Program-made: the position numbers and the translations under genes
NCBI RefSeq assembly: GCF_003026455.1
Contig: NZ_PYMB01000001.1
Location: forward strand, 124,001 to 188,000
From: Photobacterium rosenbergii
Lineage (GTDB): Bacteria; Pseudomonadota; Gammaproteobacteria; Enterobacterales; Vibrionaceae
Reading direction: 5' to 3'
DNA: 64,000 nucleotides
Shown: positions 53,599-61,563 of the stretch, in pieces
Numbering within the stretch: the first letter of the stretch is position 1
Layout: each line of letters starts with the position of its first letter
Notes under the pieces: model-generated
Told to the model about the DNA's origin: nothing
What the model saw: only the letters and a program-made list of their open reading frames with translations
Database searches by the model: none

Positions 53599-54225
53599 AT
53601 GACTCAATATGGTTTCCACGTTGATACCAGTAAGTGTACTGGCTGCAAAACGTGTCAAGTATCTTGTAAAGACAGAAGTGACCTACCAGTAGGTGTTAAC
53701 TGGCGTCGTGTATATGAATACGCGGGCGGTGACTGGGTGCAGCATGAAGATGGTACGTTTACCAACGATGTGTTTGCTTACTACATGTCTATTAGTTGTA
53801 ACCACTGTAGCAACCCGGCATGTACCAAGGCGTGTCCGACAGGCGCAATGCACAAGCGTGAAGAAGACGGTCTGGTTGTGGTAGATGGCGATGTGTGTGT
53901 AGGTTGTCGTTACTGTGAAATGGCTTGTCCTTACGGTGCGCCTCAGTACGATCCTGAGAAGAAACACATGACAAAGTGTGACGGCTGTTACGAGCGTATC
54001 GGTACAGGTCAGAAGCCGGTTTGTGTTGAATCCTGTCCGTTACGTGCGATCGACTTCGGTCCTATTCATGAGCTACGCCAGAAGTACGGTGCTCGTGCGG
54101 ATATCGCACCATTACCGGATCCACGTTTGACCAGCCCGAACCTTATTGTCAGCACTTGCTCAAACAGCAAGTTGAGCGGCGATACCAAGGGTAGTATCCA
54201 GAACCCAACGGAGGTGGGCGCATGA
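53599..54225 (+). CDS. dmsB: DMSO reductase iron-sulfur subunit
   Basis: A 208-aa electron-transfer protein with four [4Fe-4S] clusters. The cysteine groups are CTGCKTCQVSC, CNHCSNPACTKAC, CVGCRYCEMAC and CDGCYERIGTGQKPVCVESC, all complete. It passes electrons from DmsC to DmsA. It overlaps dmsC by 4 bp and has AAGGAGAAG before the ATG. Confidence 0.95.
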   Translation: MTQYGFHVDTSKCTGCKTCQVSCKDRSDLPVGVNWRRVYEYAGGDWVQHEDGTFTNDVFAYYMSISCNHCSNPACTKACPTGAMHKREEDGLVVVDGDVCVGCRYCEMACPYGAPQYDPEKKHMTKCDGCYERIGTGQKPVCVESCPLRAIDFGPIHELRQKYGARADIAPLPDPRLTSPNLIVSTCSNSKLSGDTKGSIQNPTEVGA

Positions 54226-55067
54226 GCCAGTTATCTCTAGTTTTCTTTACTGTACTAGCTCAAGCTGCTGTCGGTATGTTTATTGCGCTTGGCTTGGTTG
54301 AAATGCTGTTCAAGCCAAACGCAAAGACAATGACCCGTAGCTTTATCGCGGTTTTTGTTTTGCTAGGTATCGGTGCAGTGGCTTCGGTGACTCACCTAGG
54401 CCAGCCATTCCGCATGTTCAATGTCATGTTCGGCTTGGCACACGGTAGTGCGTTGAGCCTGGAAATTGTTGGTTTGAGCCTGTTCGGTGGTGCTGGTGCA
54501 GCATACACAGGTATGCGCTTGTTCAACCTGATGCCCGCAATCCGCAAGCTATTGCTGCCGGTAGCTATGGTGCTGGGTGTGGTCTTTATCCTAGCGATTG
54601 CTAATGTGTACACCTTGGCGACAGTCCCGACTTGGAATACACCATTTACTTCGTTCCAGTTCTTAATGACTGCAGCGGTACTTGGTCCTATTGCTGCCGC
54701 AGTGATGCTTCGTGCCCAGTCATCCGGTATGGGTGAGCTTGGTGCAAAGGCAGATCGTACGCTTGCTGTCTCAGCAGCCGGTTTTGGCCTTATCGCCTTG
54801 ATGGGCTACGCTGCTTACTTGGTATGGCTAGGTCAGTTGAACGTTCACGCTAACCCGTTCGAAGTGGTGGATTACTCTTTCCGCTTGGCGCTAGCTCGTG
54901 TTGGTTTACTGCTGGCTGGTGTATTATTCTGGCTAGTTAGTGCCGTGAAGGGTAACAGTACGGCTAAACATGTCGCGATTGCCAGCTTTGTACTTGTATT
55001 GGTATCAGAGTTCATGGGCCGCGCTTTCTTCTATGATGTCTACATCAGTGCTAGCGCAGGCATGTAA
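54222..55067 (+). CDS. dmsC: DMSO reductase membrane anchor subunit
   Basis: A 281-aa integral inner-membrane protein with about eight hydrophobic helices (first: LSLVFFTVLAQAAVGMFIAL). It oxidises menaquinol and anchors DmsAB. Family markers include SLFGGAGAAYTGMRLF and a Glu/Arg-containing region near residue 200 (FEVVDYSFRLALARVGLLL). Start overlaps the dmsB stop. A terminator-like hairpin follows at 55127. Confidence 0.92.
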   Translation: MSQLSLVFFTVLAQAAVGMFIALGLVEMLFKPNAKTMTRSFIAVFVLLGIGAVASVTHLGQPFRMFNVMFGLAHGSALSLEIVGLSLFGGAGAAYTGMRLFNLMPAIRKLLLPVAMVLGVVFILAIANVYTLATVPTWNTPFTSFQFLMTAAVLGPIAAAVMLRAQSSGMGELGAKADRTLAVSAAGFGLIALMGYAAYLVWLGQLNVHANPFEVVDYSFRLALARVGLLLAGVLFWLVSAVKGNSTAKHVAIASFVLVLVSEFMGRAFFYDVYISASAGM

Positions 55068-55126
55068 TTGCTTGTGACAGCAACCTAAGTGAGCGTCGAA
55101 GTAACTTTACTATTTGATTAAGCAAG

Positions 55127-55154
55127 GAAGGCTGATTATTCAGCCTTCTTTTTT
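55127..55154 (+). terminator. Terminator/attenuator between dmsC and dmsD
   Basis: GAAGGCTGA-TTAT-TCAGCCTTC followed by TTTTTT, only about ten bases before the chaperone start codon. Confidence 0.85.
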
Positions 55155-55163
55155 GGAAAAAAT

Positions 55164-55817
55164 ATGACCGAACAACAATACCAAACCATCGCAGGCTTAT
55201 CGCTAGTTAGCCGCTTCCTTTACCAAGCACTTCATCAGTCGCCAACTGCCGAATTCATTGATGCTATTTACCAAAATGACCTTATTGGGCAGTGGCCGTT
55301 AGATGCCGATAACGACTCGGTTGAGAAAGGCCTAGAACTACTTGGCAATAAGCCAGAGCTAAAACCTTTAGCAGAGGACTTCCAGGCTCTTTTCATTGGC
55401 CCAGATGTCCTGAAAGCTGCCCCTTGGGCATCGGTATACTTGACTGAAGAGCAGACAATCTTTGGCCAGCCAACTTTGGCAATCAAAGCTTTTTATTCTC
55501 AATTTGGTATCGAGATTGATACTGGTGAGCGCGAGCCAGAAGATCATATCGGTTTGATATTTACATTTCTGGCTCATCTAACCGAAATGGCCTTGCAACA
55601 AGAGGTCGATGAAAACAAACCATCGCCGATTTTATGTGCTTTGGAAAAATTCCTTAGTGAGCATGTACTGACTTGGGCGCCGCGTATGTTGCATATCATG
55701 CGCGAGCAGGCAGAGACAGACTTTTACCGTGGTATCAGCTTCGCTGCGGAAGGAACGCTGCGCCAGTTTGCCCAGTTGGTCAAAGCTGATTACCGAATTG
55801 TAAAACTGTATCGTTAA
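55164..55817 (+). CDS. dmsD: TorD/DmsD-family Tat-proofreading chaperone
   Basis: A 217-aa cytoplasmic all-helical chaperone that binds the DmsA twin-arginine leader until the Mo cofactor is loaded. Family features: EDFQALFIGPDVLKAAPWASVYL near residue 75, the EPEDHIGLIF motif (E-P-x-D-H) near residue 120, and FLSEHVLTWAPRML. Located in the dms cluster after an intrinsic terminator; its ribosome site (TTGGAAAAAA) directly follows the T-run, so read-through is needed unless it has its own promoter. Confidence 0.9.
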   Translation: MTEQQYQTIAGLSLVSRFLYQALHQSPTAEFIDAIYQNDLIGQWPLDADNDSVEKGLELLGNKPELKPLAEDFQALFIGPDVLKAAPWASVYLTEEQTIFGQPTLAIKAFYSQFGIEIDTGEREPEDHIGLIFTFLAHLTEMALQQEVDENKPSPILCALEKFLSEHVLTWAPRMLHIMREQAETDFYRGISFAAEGTLRQFAQLVKADYRIVKLYR

Positions 55818-55888
55818 GCCGTTGTATTATAACTAGCTAAGCGAGCCCTTTGGGGCAGGGTATATATCAGATAAGGCAGGGCAGGTCA

Positions 55889-56458
55889 TTGCAAGAAAAA
55901 AGCGAGAAGTATTACAAAGCGGTGCTAGAGCACAAGCAAGTGAGTCGTCGGGGGCTATTCCGAGGTCTGCTGGGTGGGGTGAAGAAAACCCATCACGCCG
56001 CGGTGCTGGAGCCTTTTACTCGTAAAGTCGCCCGTCCACCTCAAGCCGTTGATGAAACACTGCTAGCCAAGTTATGCGATGGCTGTGGAGAGTGTGAGAA
56101 AGCCTGTCCACAGCAAGTCATCTCTATGATTGATGGTAAGCCCGAACTGCACCTAGATTGCAATTACTGCACTGATTGCGGTGAATGCCAGAAAGCTTGC
56201 CCAACCAAAGCATTATCGAACAATGTTGCTTCTACTGGGATGATTCCTGTTTTTAGTGGTGCCTGCCGCCGTGTTTTGCACGGCTACTGCGACATGTGTG
56301 CGGAAGAGTGCCCGAAACAAGCTATTGATCTTAATGAAAAGCGCCCTGCGGTAATCAAAGAAAGCTGCACAGGGTGTGGCCAGTGCCGTTCTTCTTGCCC
56401 TATGGGGGCAATTAGTTTTGAACTAACAGCCATACAGCCTATTCCGGTTCAGGGGTAA
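55889..56458 (+). CDS. NapF-like ferredoxin (multi-[4Fe-4S])
   Basis: A 189-aa cytoplasmic ferredoxin with several [4Fe-4S] motifs: CDGCGECEKACP, CNYCTDCGECQKACP, a C-x-MCAEECP group and CTGCGQCRSSCP. Residues SRRGLFRGLLGG near the N-terminus match the NapF-type start. It may supply electrons or assist cofactor/cluster loading for the Dms enzyme. The start is uncertain (TTG at 55889 assumed; an earlier TTG at 55850 would add 13 residues). Confidence 0.85.
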   Translation: MQEKSEKYYKAVLEHKQVSRRGLFRGLLGGVKKTHHAAVLEPFTRKVARPPQAVDETLLAKLCDGCGECEKACPQQVISMIDGKPELHLDCNYCTDCGECQKACPTKALSNNVASTGMIPVFSGACRRVLHGYCDMCAEECPKQAIDLNEKRPAVIKESCTGCGQCRSSCPMGAISFELTAIQPIPVQG

Positions 56459-56483
56459 CGCGCTTTACTTGAAACCGTAAAAG

Positions 56484-56525
56484 AAAAGCGGCGAGTGTCC
56501 AACTTTGGTCACTCGCCGCTTTTTT
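56484..56525. terminator. Terminator between the NapF-like and vctC genes
   Basis: AAAAGCGGCGAGTG/CACTCGCCGCTTTT with a 14-base loop, followed by T-run; usable from both sides. Confidence 0.9.
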
Positions 56526-56546
56526 ATTTGTCAGTAGAAGACGGAA

Positions 56547-57308
56547 TTAGCTGCCGTAATACATACAGATACGACTACCATCAACCTCTTGGATTTTGAA
56601 TGGGATATTGTAGATATCTTCCATGATTGACTGTTGGATGACCTCGTCAACTTTGCCGCTTTTGATTACTTCACCTTTTCGCATCGCAACGATGTTATCT
56701 GAATAGCAAGATGCAAAATTAATATCATGGATCACGATAACAACGGCCTTGTTCATCTTGTGAGCGAGGTTGCGGATAGTCTGCATGATTTCGACAGAGT
56801 GCTTGATATCCAAGTTATTGAGTGGCTCATCAAGGAAAATGTAGTCAGTATCTTGCGCAACTACCATAGCGATAAATGCCATCTGACGCTGGCCGCCACT
56901 GAGTTGATCGAGGAATTTATCTTGGATGTGGGTGATATCCAGATGCTCAAGGGCATCATCGATAATACGGTTATCTTCGTCAGTCAGACGGCCTTTGCTA
57001 TGTGGGAAACGGCCAAAGGCCACCAACTCACGGATGGTGAAGCGCATATTGATGTTATTAGACTGGCGCAGTACCGCCAAGCGAGTTGATAGCTCTTGGG
57101 TATCCCATTGGGAGAGCGGTTTGCCTGCAATCAATACTTCACCGGCATCACTTTCAGTCAGGCGGCTAGCCATTGAAAGTAGGGTACTTTTACCAGCGCC
57201 GTTAGGGCCAATAATTGAAGTCACTTCTCCTAATGGAAACAGGGCGCTCGCCTCGCTAACCACCAAGTTGCCGTTATATTTTTTTGAGAGTCCAGTTAAT
57301 TTAATCAT
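56547..57308 (-). CDS. vctC: Ferric siderophore ABC transporter ATPase (VctC-like)
   Basis: A 253-aa ABC ATPase for iron-siderophore import. Walker A GPNGAGKST near residue 34, signature LSGGQRQMAF, Walker B YIFLDEPLNNLD and switch VIHDINFA. Last gene of the four-gene minus-strand operon, order binding protein-permease-permease-ATPase as in V. cholerae vctPDGC. It belongs to the same branch as FatE/YclP-type ATPases. Symbols are by gene order and similarity of style. Confidence 0.83.
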   Translation of the reverse strand: MIKLTGLSKKYNGNLVVSEASALFPLGEVTSIIGPNGAGKSTLLSMASRLTESDAGEVLIAGKPLSQWDTQELSTRLAVLRQSNNINMRFTIRELVAFGRFPHSKGRLTDEDNRIIDDALEHLDITHIQDKFLDQLSGGQRQMAFIAMVVAQDTDYIFLDEPLNNLDIKHSVEIMQTIRNLAHKMNKAVVIVIHDINFASCYSDNIVAMRKGEVIKSGKVDEVIQQSIMEDIYNIPFKIQEVDGSRICMYYGS

Positions 57309-57314
57309 GATAAA

Positions 57315-58262
57315 TCAAAACTTGTTACGCATTAGAAGGAAGAGGAAGTAGCTACCGCCGACAAAGTTGATGATGACACTGATAGTGGTATCGAACGCAA
57401 ACACTGTTTCGATGAGCCATTGGCCGCCAACCAGCAACACAATCGACATGGTGCTGGTCGCCAGCATCAAGAAGCGGTGGTGGTAACTGCGAAATAGTTG
57501 GCGAGTGAGGCTCACCACGATCAAACCGAAGAACAATACCGGACCAACCAAAGCCGTTGAGATAGCCACCATAACAGTTATCACCATCATGACCTGCATC
57601 GTCACCTTATGGGTATCAACCCCAAGGCTTTTGGCGTTGTCCGTCCCTAGCCAGAACACATCAAGCTTATTGGAAAGAGAGAACAACAACACAAGGCAAA
57701 TACCGAGAGGGATAATCGACCAGTAAACCAATTGTCCATTGACGTTATTGAAGCTGGCGAACATGGTGTTTTGCAAGTTGGCGAACTCATTCGGGTCCAA
57801 GATCATGGTAAAGAAATTGGTCACGCTGCTAAACAAGCTCCCGCAGATGATACCAATCAGCAGCAAGGTGAAGACATTGCTATTGGACCGGCGGAAGTAA
57901 AGGCTAAACAGCAGCATAGAGAAGCCGCTCATGCTTAGTGTTGTCAGCAGGAAATTGACCTTCGCATCGGCAAACCACACACTCATGCTGCCGAACATCA
58001 CCACGATAATCACTTGAATCATCACATAGAGTGAATCGAAACCCAGAATCGAAGGCGTCAGAATACGGTTGTTGGTGATGGTCTGGAATACCAGAGATGA
58101 GGTGGAAATTGCAACGGCTGCAAGCACAATCGCCATCACCTTTGGCAGGCGTAAAGACAGGAAGAACTGATAGTTCTGTGCGTTGAGGCCCTGACCAATG
58201 AAGTAGGCAGTAATGAGTAACCCAAATACCGCAAGCAGGGAAACTTTAACACCATCACGCAT
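57315..58262 (-). CDS. vctG: Ferric siderophore ABC transporter permease (VctG-like)
   Basis: A 315-aa FecCD-family permease with about eight to ten helices. FQTITNNRILTPSILGFDSLYV (the FecCD helix motif) and VGPVLFFGLIVVSLTRQLF are typical. It pairs with the next permease in the inner membrane. Overlaps the vctD-like gene by 8 bp. Confidence 0.85.
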   Translation of the reverse strand: MRDGVKVSLLAVFGLLITAYFIGQGLNAQNYQFFLSLRLPKVMAIVLAAVAISTSSLVFQTITNNRILTPSILGFDSLYVMIQVIIVVMFGSMSVWFADAKVNFLLTTLSMSGFSMLLFSLYFRRSNSNVFTLLLIGIICGSLFSSVTNFFTMILDPNEFANLQNTMFASFNNVNGQLVYWSIIPLGICLVLLFSLSNKLDVFWLGTDNAKSLGVDTHKVTMQVMMVITVMVAISTALVGPVLFFGLIVVSLTRQLFRSYHHRFLMLATSTMSIVLLVGGQWLIETVFAFDTTISVIINFVGGSYFLFLLMRNKF

Positions 58263-59232
58263 TGGATTTATCCTTCAGAACGAGAGCAATGAAGATAGCC
58301 CCACCGAATATACTGATGATCATCGAGATAGGCATTTCATAAGGGAAAATAATCAAGCGACCAAGAATGTCGCAGGCCAGTACCAGTACCACGCCCCAGT
58401 AGGCTGTCCAAGGTAGGTTGCGGCGCATGTTATCGCCCGTAAAGATAGCGACCAGGTTAGGGACAATAAGGCCAAGAAACGGAATAACACCGACTATCAT
58501 CACTACCGTTGAAGCGAGGATGGCAACAATCAATACGCCGATAAAGACAATTTTCTGATAATCCAGGCCGATATTCTTGGCAAAGCTCTCACCAACACTG
58601 GCAGCGCTGAATTGGCTAGCGAAATAGTACGCAATCATGCAGGCAGGTAGGGCAAGATATAGGAATTCGTAATTGCCTTGCAGCACAGAAGCAAAATTGG
58701 CGACAGTCCAAGCCGACATGGTTTGAACCAGATCATAGCGATAGGCAATAAAGGTAGTCATTGCCGAGATTACGTTGCCATACATAATACCGATAAGTGG
58801 AACCAAAACGGCATTCTTGAACTGCAAGCGCTGCAGGAACTGCACAAACAGCAGTGTACCAACCAGTGCAAACGTCAGAATAACGCCAAGGCTAACCCAG
58901 CGATTGGCTCCGGCGAAGAAGACAATACCCAGCACGTAGCCCAACATTGCACAATCAATGGTACCGGTTGTCGATGGAGCGGCGAACCTGTTTTGACAGA
59001 CCTGCTGCATAATCAAACCTGCGACACTAAGGCCGGCACCTGCAAGACAAATAGCGAGTAAACGAGGTAAACGACTGCCGAACAGAATGGAAAGGGTATG
59101 TTCATCGCCAGCTAGAAAGCTGTCCAAACTGATATTGGCGACACCAATAAAGAGCGAAAAGGCCGCGAGTGGGAAAAGGGCAATAACAGCCCAGAGTAAT
59201 TTTTTATTATGCATGGTAATGATGCCCGGCAA
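58255..59232 (-). CDS. vctD: Ferric siderophore ABC transporter permease (VctD-like)
   Basis: A 325-aa FecCD-family permease. Signature segments: GAGLSVAGLIMQQVCQNRFAAPSTTG, GVIPFLGLIVPNLVAIFTG and the last-helix region near residue 300. It starts 20 bp after the binding-protein gene's stop. An in-frame ATG 15 bp into the sequence (MHNKKLLWAV) has the more typical N-terminus and could be the actual start. Confidence 0.85.
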   Translation of the reverse strand: MPGIITMHNKKLLWAVIALFPLAAFSLFIGVANISLDSFLAGDEHTLSILFGSRLPRLLAICLAGAGLSVAGLIMQQVCQNRFAAPSTTGTIDCAMLGYVLGIVFFAGANRWVSLGVILTFALVGTLLFVQFLQRLQFKNAVLVPLIGIMYGNVISAMTTFIAYRYDLVQTMSAWTVANFASVLQGNYEFLYLALPACMIAYYFASQFSAASVGESFAKNIGLDYQKIVFIGVLIVAILASTVVMIVGVIPFLGLIVPNLVAIFTGDNMRRNLPWTAYWGVVLVLACDILGRLIIFPYEMPISMIISIFGGAIFIALVLKDKSNA

Positions 59233-59251
59233 ATGCCGGGCCTATAGGTTG

Positions 59252-60175
59252 TTATTGAGTAGACGTTACCGCTTTTCGTGCATCATCAATCATGATTTCG
59301 GTGGCATTAACACCCGCGATAGTCAGGTACCAGGCACTTGGGTTCAGGAACACAATGCGGTTGTTTTTATAGGCTGGAGTGCTTTTAACTAATGGGTTAT
59401 CAAATAGCTGTTGTGCTTTACCAGAGCTTTGACCAATTGCGCTCTCGCGATCTAGAACGAACAGCACGTCAGGAGCGGCATCGGCGATGAACTCGAATGA
59501 AATCAGGTTACCGTGAGGGTTTTGCGTATCAGAAGTACGCGCAGGCTCGAAACCGAACTCGTCAAATAGTACTGAGAAGCGGCTTACTTCACCAAACATA
59601 GATACGTTGTTGCCGTTGTTCATGACAGCCAGTGTTTTTAGGTTTTGTGCTTGAACTTGCTCGCGTACTTCTGCCATCTGGGCTTCGGTTTCTGCGATCA
59701 GTTGCTCGGCTTCCGCTTCTTTATCGAAGATTTTGCCCAGCATGCGCCAATTGTTCTTGGTATCTTCCCAGTAGTTACCATTTTCAACTACATGCATAAC
59801 AGTCGGCGCAATTTGTGAAAGCGTCGGGTAGGCGTCAGCTGCACGGCCTTCTGCAATGATCACATCAGGCTTTAGGGTGAAGATTTGCTCAAAGTTGGCT
59901 TCTTTCATGCTGCCGATATGGGTAGCTTTCTCACTGTAATCTGAAAGGTATTCCGGCAACATGGTTGTTACAGCACCGACAGGCTCAATGCCCAAACGGT
60001 TTAGTGTATCTAGACTGCCGTGGCCACCGACAACCACGACGCGTTGCGGGGTTTGTTCAATGGTGGTCGAGCCTAAGGAGTGTTGAACCGTCACCGATTC
60101 TGCAACAGCCGGGAAGTTGAAAGCCATTGCACCGACAAGAAGTGCAGATTTTAACGCAGTGGAAAAGCGAGTCAT
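59252..60175 (-). CDS. vctP: Ferric siderophore-binding periplasmic protein (VctP-like)
   Basis: A 307-aa periplasmic binding protein of the FepB/CeuE class. Signal peptide ends AVA-ES near residue 26. PQRVVVVGGHGSLDTLNRLGI, LKPDVIIAEGRAA and APDVLFVLDRESAIG are family features; conserved Arg/Tyr residues that hold catecholates occur. First gene of the vct-like operon, behind a Fur-like box. Binds catecholate (possibly vibriobactin, enterobactin or a related molecule). Confidence 0.87.
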   Translation of the reverse strand: MTRFSTALKSALLVGAMAFNFPAVAESVTVQHSLGSTTIEQTPQRVVVVGGHGSLDTLNRLGIEPVGAVTTMLPEYLSDYSEKATHIGSMKEANFEQIFTLKPDVIIAEGRAADAYPTLSQIAPTVMHVVENGNYWEDTKNNWRMLGKIFDKEAEAEQLIAETEAQMAEVREQVQAQNLKTLAVMNNGNNVSMFGEVSRFSVLFDEFGFEPARTSDTQNPHGNLISFEFIADAAPDVLFVLDRESAIGQSSGKAQQLFDNPLVKSTPAYKNNRIVFLNPSAWYLTIAGVNATEIMIDDARKAVTSTQ

Positions 60176-60232
60176 AACGAACCTTGTAAACTTTAAGCAG
60201 ATTGAATGCTGATAAATGCAATCTAATCACAA

Positions 60233-60263
60233 ATGAGAATAATTTTTATTGATATTACTCATG
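60233..60263. promoter_or_regulatory. Fur-like box upstream of vctP-like gene
   Basis: GAGAATAATTTTTATTGATA flanked by AATGAG and CTCAT: A/T-rich with GATAAT-like units (GAGAAT, AATTTTTATT, GATATT). Lies about 60-90 bp upstream of the vctP start in the region where a promoter is expected. Confidence 0.5.
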
Positions 60264-60362
60264 AAAGGGGCATAAATCATAGTAATATTAATTTTTATTT
60301 ACACTCTAAAGCGTTGAAAGCTATTTGTAGCACAGTTCATTTGGTCCACGGTATTTTGACTT

Positions 60363-60379
60363 TGAATAGTGATTATTCA
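60363..60379. promoter_or_regulatory. LysR-type site 1 (TGAATA-N5-TATTCA)
   Basis: TGAATAGTGATTATTCA, inverted repeat with 6-bp arms. Lies in the divergent region between the vct operon and the LysR gene. Confidence 0.5.
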
Positions 60380-60384
60380 TAATT

Positions 60385-60409
60385 TGAATACACTATGTAT
60401 GTGTATTCA
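60385..60409. promoter_or_regulatory. LysR-type site 2, long dyad
   Basis: Arms TGAATACAC (60385-60393) and GTGTATTCA (60401-60409) around a 7-bp spacer TATGTAT, perfect inverted repeat. Half-sites begin with the same TGAATA as site 1. Confidence 0.55.
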
Positions 60410-60488
60410 TACTTTAAGTGACGTGATTTTGAAGTTTATGAAATTTGGCCAAATAGCGGTGGTATAAGTCGGAAAGTGTCGTTGAATT

Positions 60489-61412
60489 ATGAAGTTATGC
60501 CAGATTGATATCAGTCACCTAATCGTTCTAAAGCACCTGCTGGAGCGAAAACATGTTTCGAATACTGCTCAAGCATTGAATATCAGCCAACCATCTGTGA
60601 GTCGTTCATTGCAAAAGTGCAGGGCGCTGTTCAATGATGACTTACTGGTTAGGTCAAGCCACGGGTATGAACTAACACCTAAAGCCGAATCTGTAAAAAC
60701 AGAGATCAGTTCGATGTTGGCTTCGTTGGATCGTTTGGTACACGACCAGGAGTTTGATCCGAAGAGTTGCGAGAAATTCCTTAAGATATTCGGTCTAGTA
60801 CCACAGGTTAATTGGTTAATGCCTAAGATATTTCAATACCTAAGAGAGCATGCTCCGTTGTTGACCCTCGAGATAGATACGGTACCCCAGCGCCACTTTG
60901 ATGCGCTTATCGCAGGGGATGTACATTTTGTGTTATCGACCCAGCAACCCCCGTCATCGGAGCAAAATATCTACCGCAGTTTCATTGCGTCCCGTGATTT
61001 CAGGTTGTTGATGAGTGCAGAGCACCCAATGGCAGGGCAAGAACTTACCCCTGAAAAACTGGCTGAATGTCAGTTCGGGCAAATATCACTGCATGGTGAT
61101 CGCAACTTATCGATAGAGCAGCGCTTCCGGGATTTGGGGTTGTCGGATAGGAATAAACCGGTTTCAACGCCTCTGATGCTGACAAACTTCAACGTTGCCC
61201 CAGCAATGGCAGAACACTCTGATGTGATATTTCATCTGCCAACCCCCTTTGCCGAAGAAGCTTGTATCAACCGCAATCTAGTGACGCGTCCTGTACCTGA
61301 GGGGCTAAGATCGCCTTATCAGGATGTCTATCTGTATTGGCATAAACGATATCACAATGATGAACTTTGTATGTGGGTAAGGGATATTATCAAGCAACTG
61401 CATACAAGCTAA
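60489..61412 (+). CDS. LysR-family regulator (IrgB-like)
   Basis: A 307-aa regulator: N-terminal winged helix (KHLLERKHVSNTAQALNISQPSVSRSLQKCR, DDLLVRSSHGYELTPKA) and a C-terminal periplasmic-binding-protein-like sensor (about 95-300). It lies between the Vct operon (divergent) and a TonB-dependent receptor (same strand), as IrgB lies next to IrgA in V. cholerae, where it activates the receptor gene. Dyads with TGAAT half-sites on both sides of the gene are likely binding sites. The weak ribosome site (no clear AGG) is noted. Confidence 0.85.
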   Translation: MKLCQIDISHLIVLKHLLERKHVSNTAQALNISQPSVSRSLQKCRALFNDDLLVRSSHGYELTPKAESVKTEISSMLASLDRLVHDQEFDPKSCEKFLKIFGLVPQVNWLMPKIFQYLREHAPLLTLEIDTVPQRHFDALIAGDVHFVLSTQQPPSSEQNIYRSFIASRDFRLLMSAEHPMAGQELTPEKLAECQFGQISLHGDRNLSIEQRFRDLGLSDRNKPVSTPLMLTNFNVAPAMAEHSDVIFHLPTPFAEEACINRNLVTRPVPEGLRSPYQDVYLYWHKRYHNDELCMWVRDIIKQLHTS

Positions 61413-61430
61413 AATGTGAATTTATGATGG

Positions 61431-61464
61431 TGTGATTATTTAAAAACTGAATAATCACAATTCA
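61431..61464. promoter_or_regulatory. Overlapping inverted repeats between LysR and receptor genes
   Basis: TGTGATTATT (61431-61440) and AATAATCACA (61450-61459) form perfect 10-bp arms with a 9-base spacer; overlapping it, TGAATAATCACAATTCA (61448-61464) matches the TGAAT-N7-ATTCA motif. The first could be a weak LysR-gene terminator; the second is a candidate LysR-type operator for the receptor. Confidence 0.5.
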
Positions 61465-61510
61465 AAACCCGAATGGAACTTGTATTGCCATTTCTATGAA
61501 TAATGTGTCT

Positions 61511-61531
61511 AATGCGAATCATTATCATTAT
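61511..61531. promoter_or_regulatory. Fur box upstream of the TonB-dependent receptor
   Basis: GCGAATCATTATCATTAT: three contiguous ATT-type hexamers closely matching the 19-bp Fur consensus in reverse. It ends about 32 bp before the receptor start codon. Confidence 0.75.
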
Positions 61532-61563
61532 GTTTGGCTTTATAGTTCTATATAGGGACGTTT

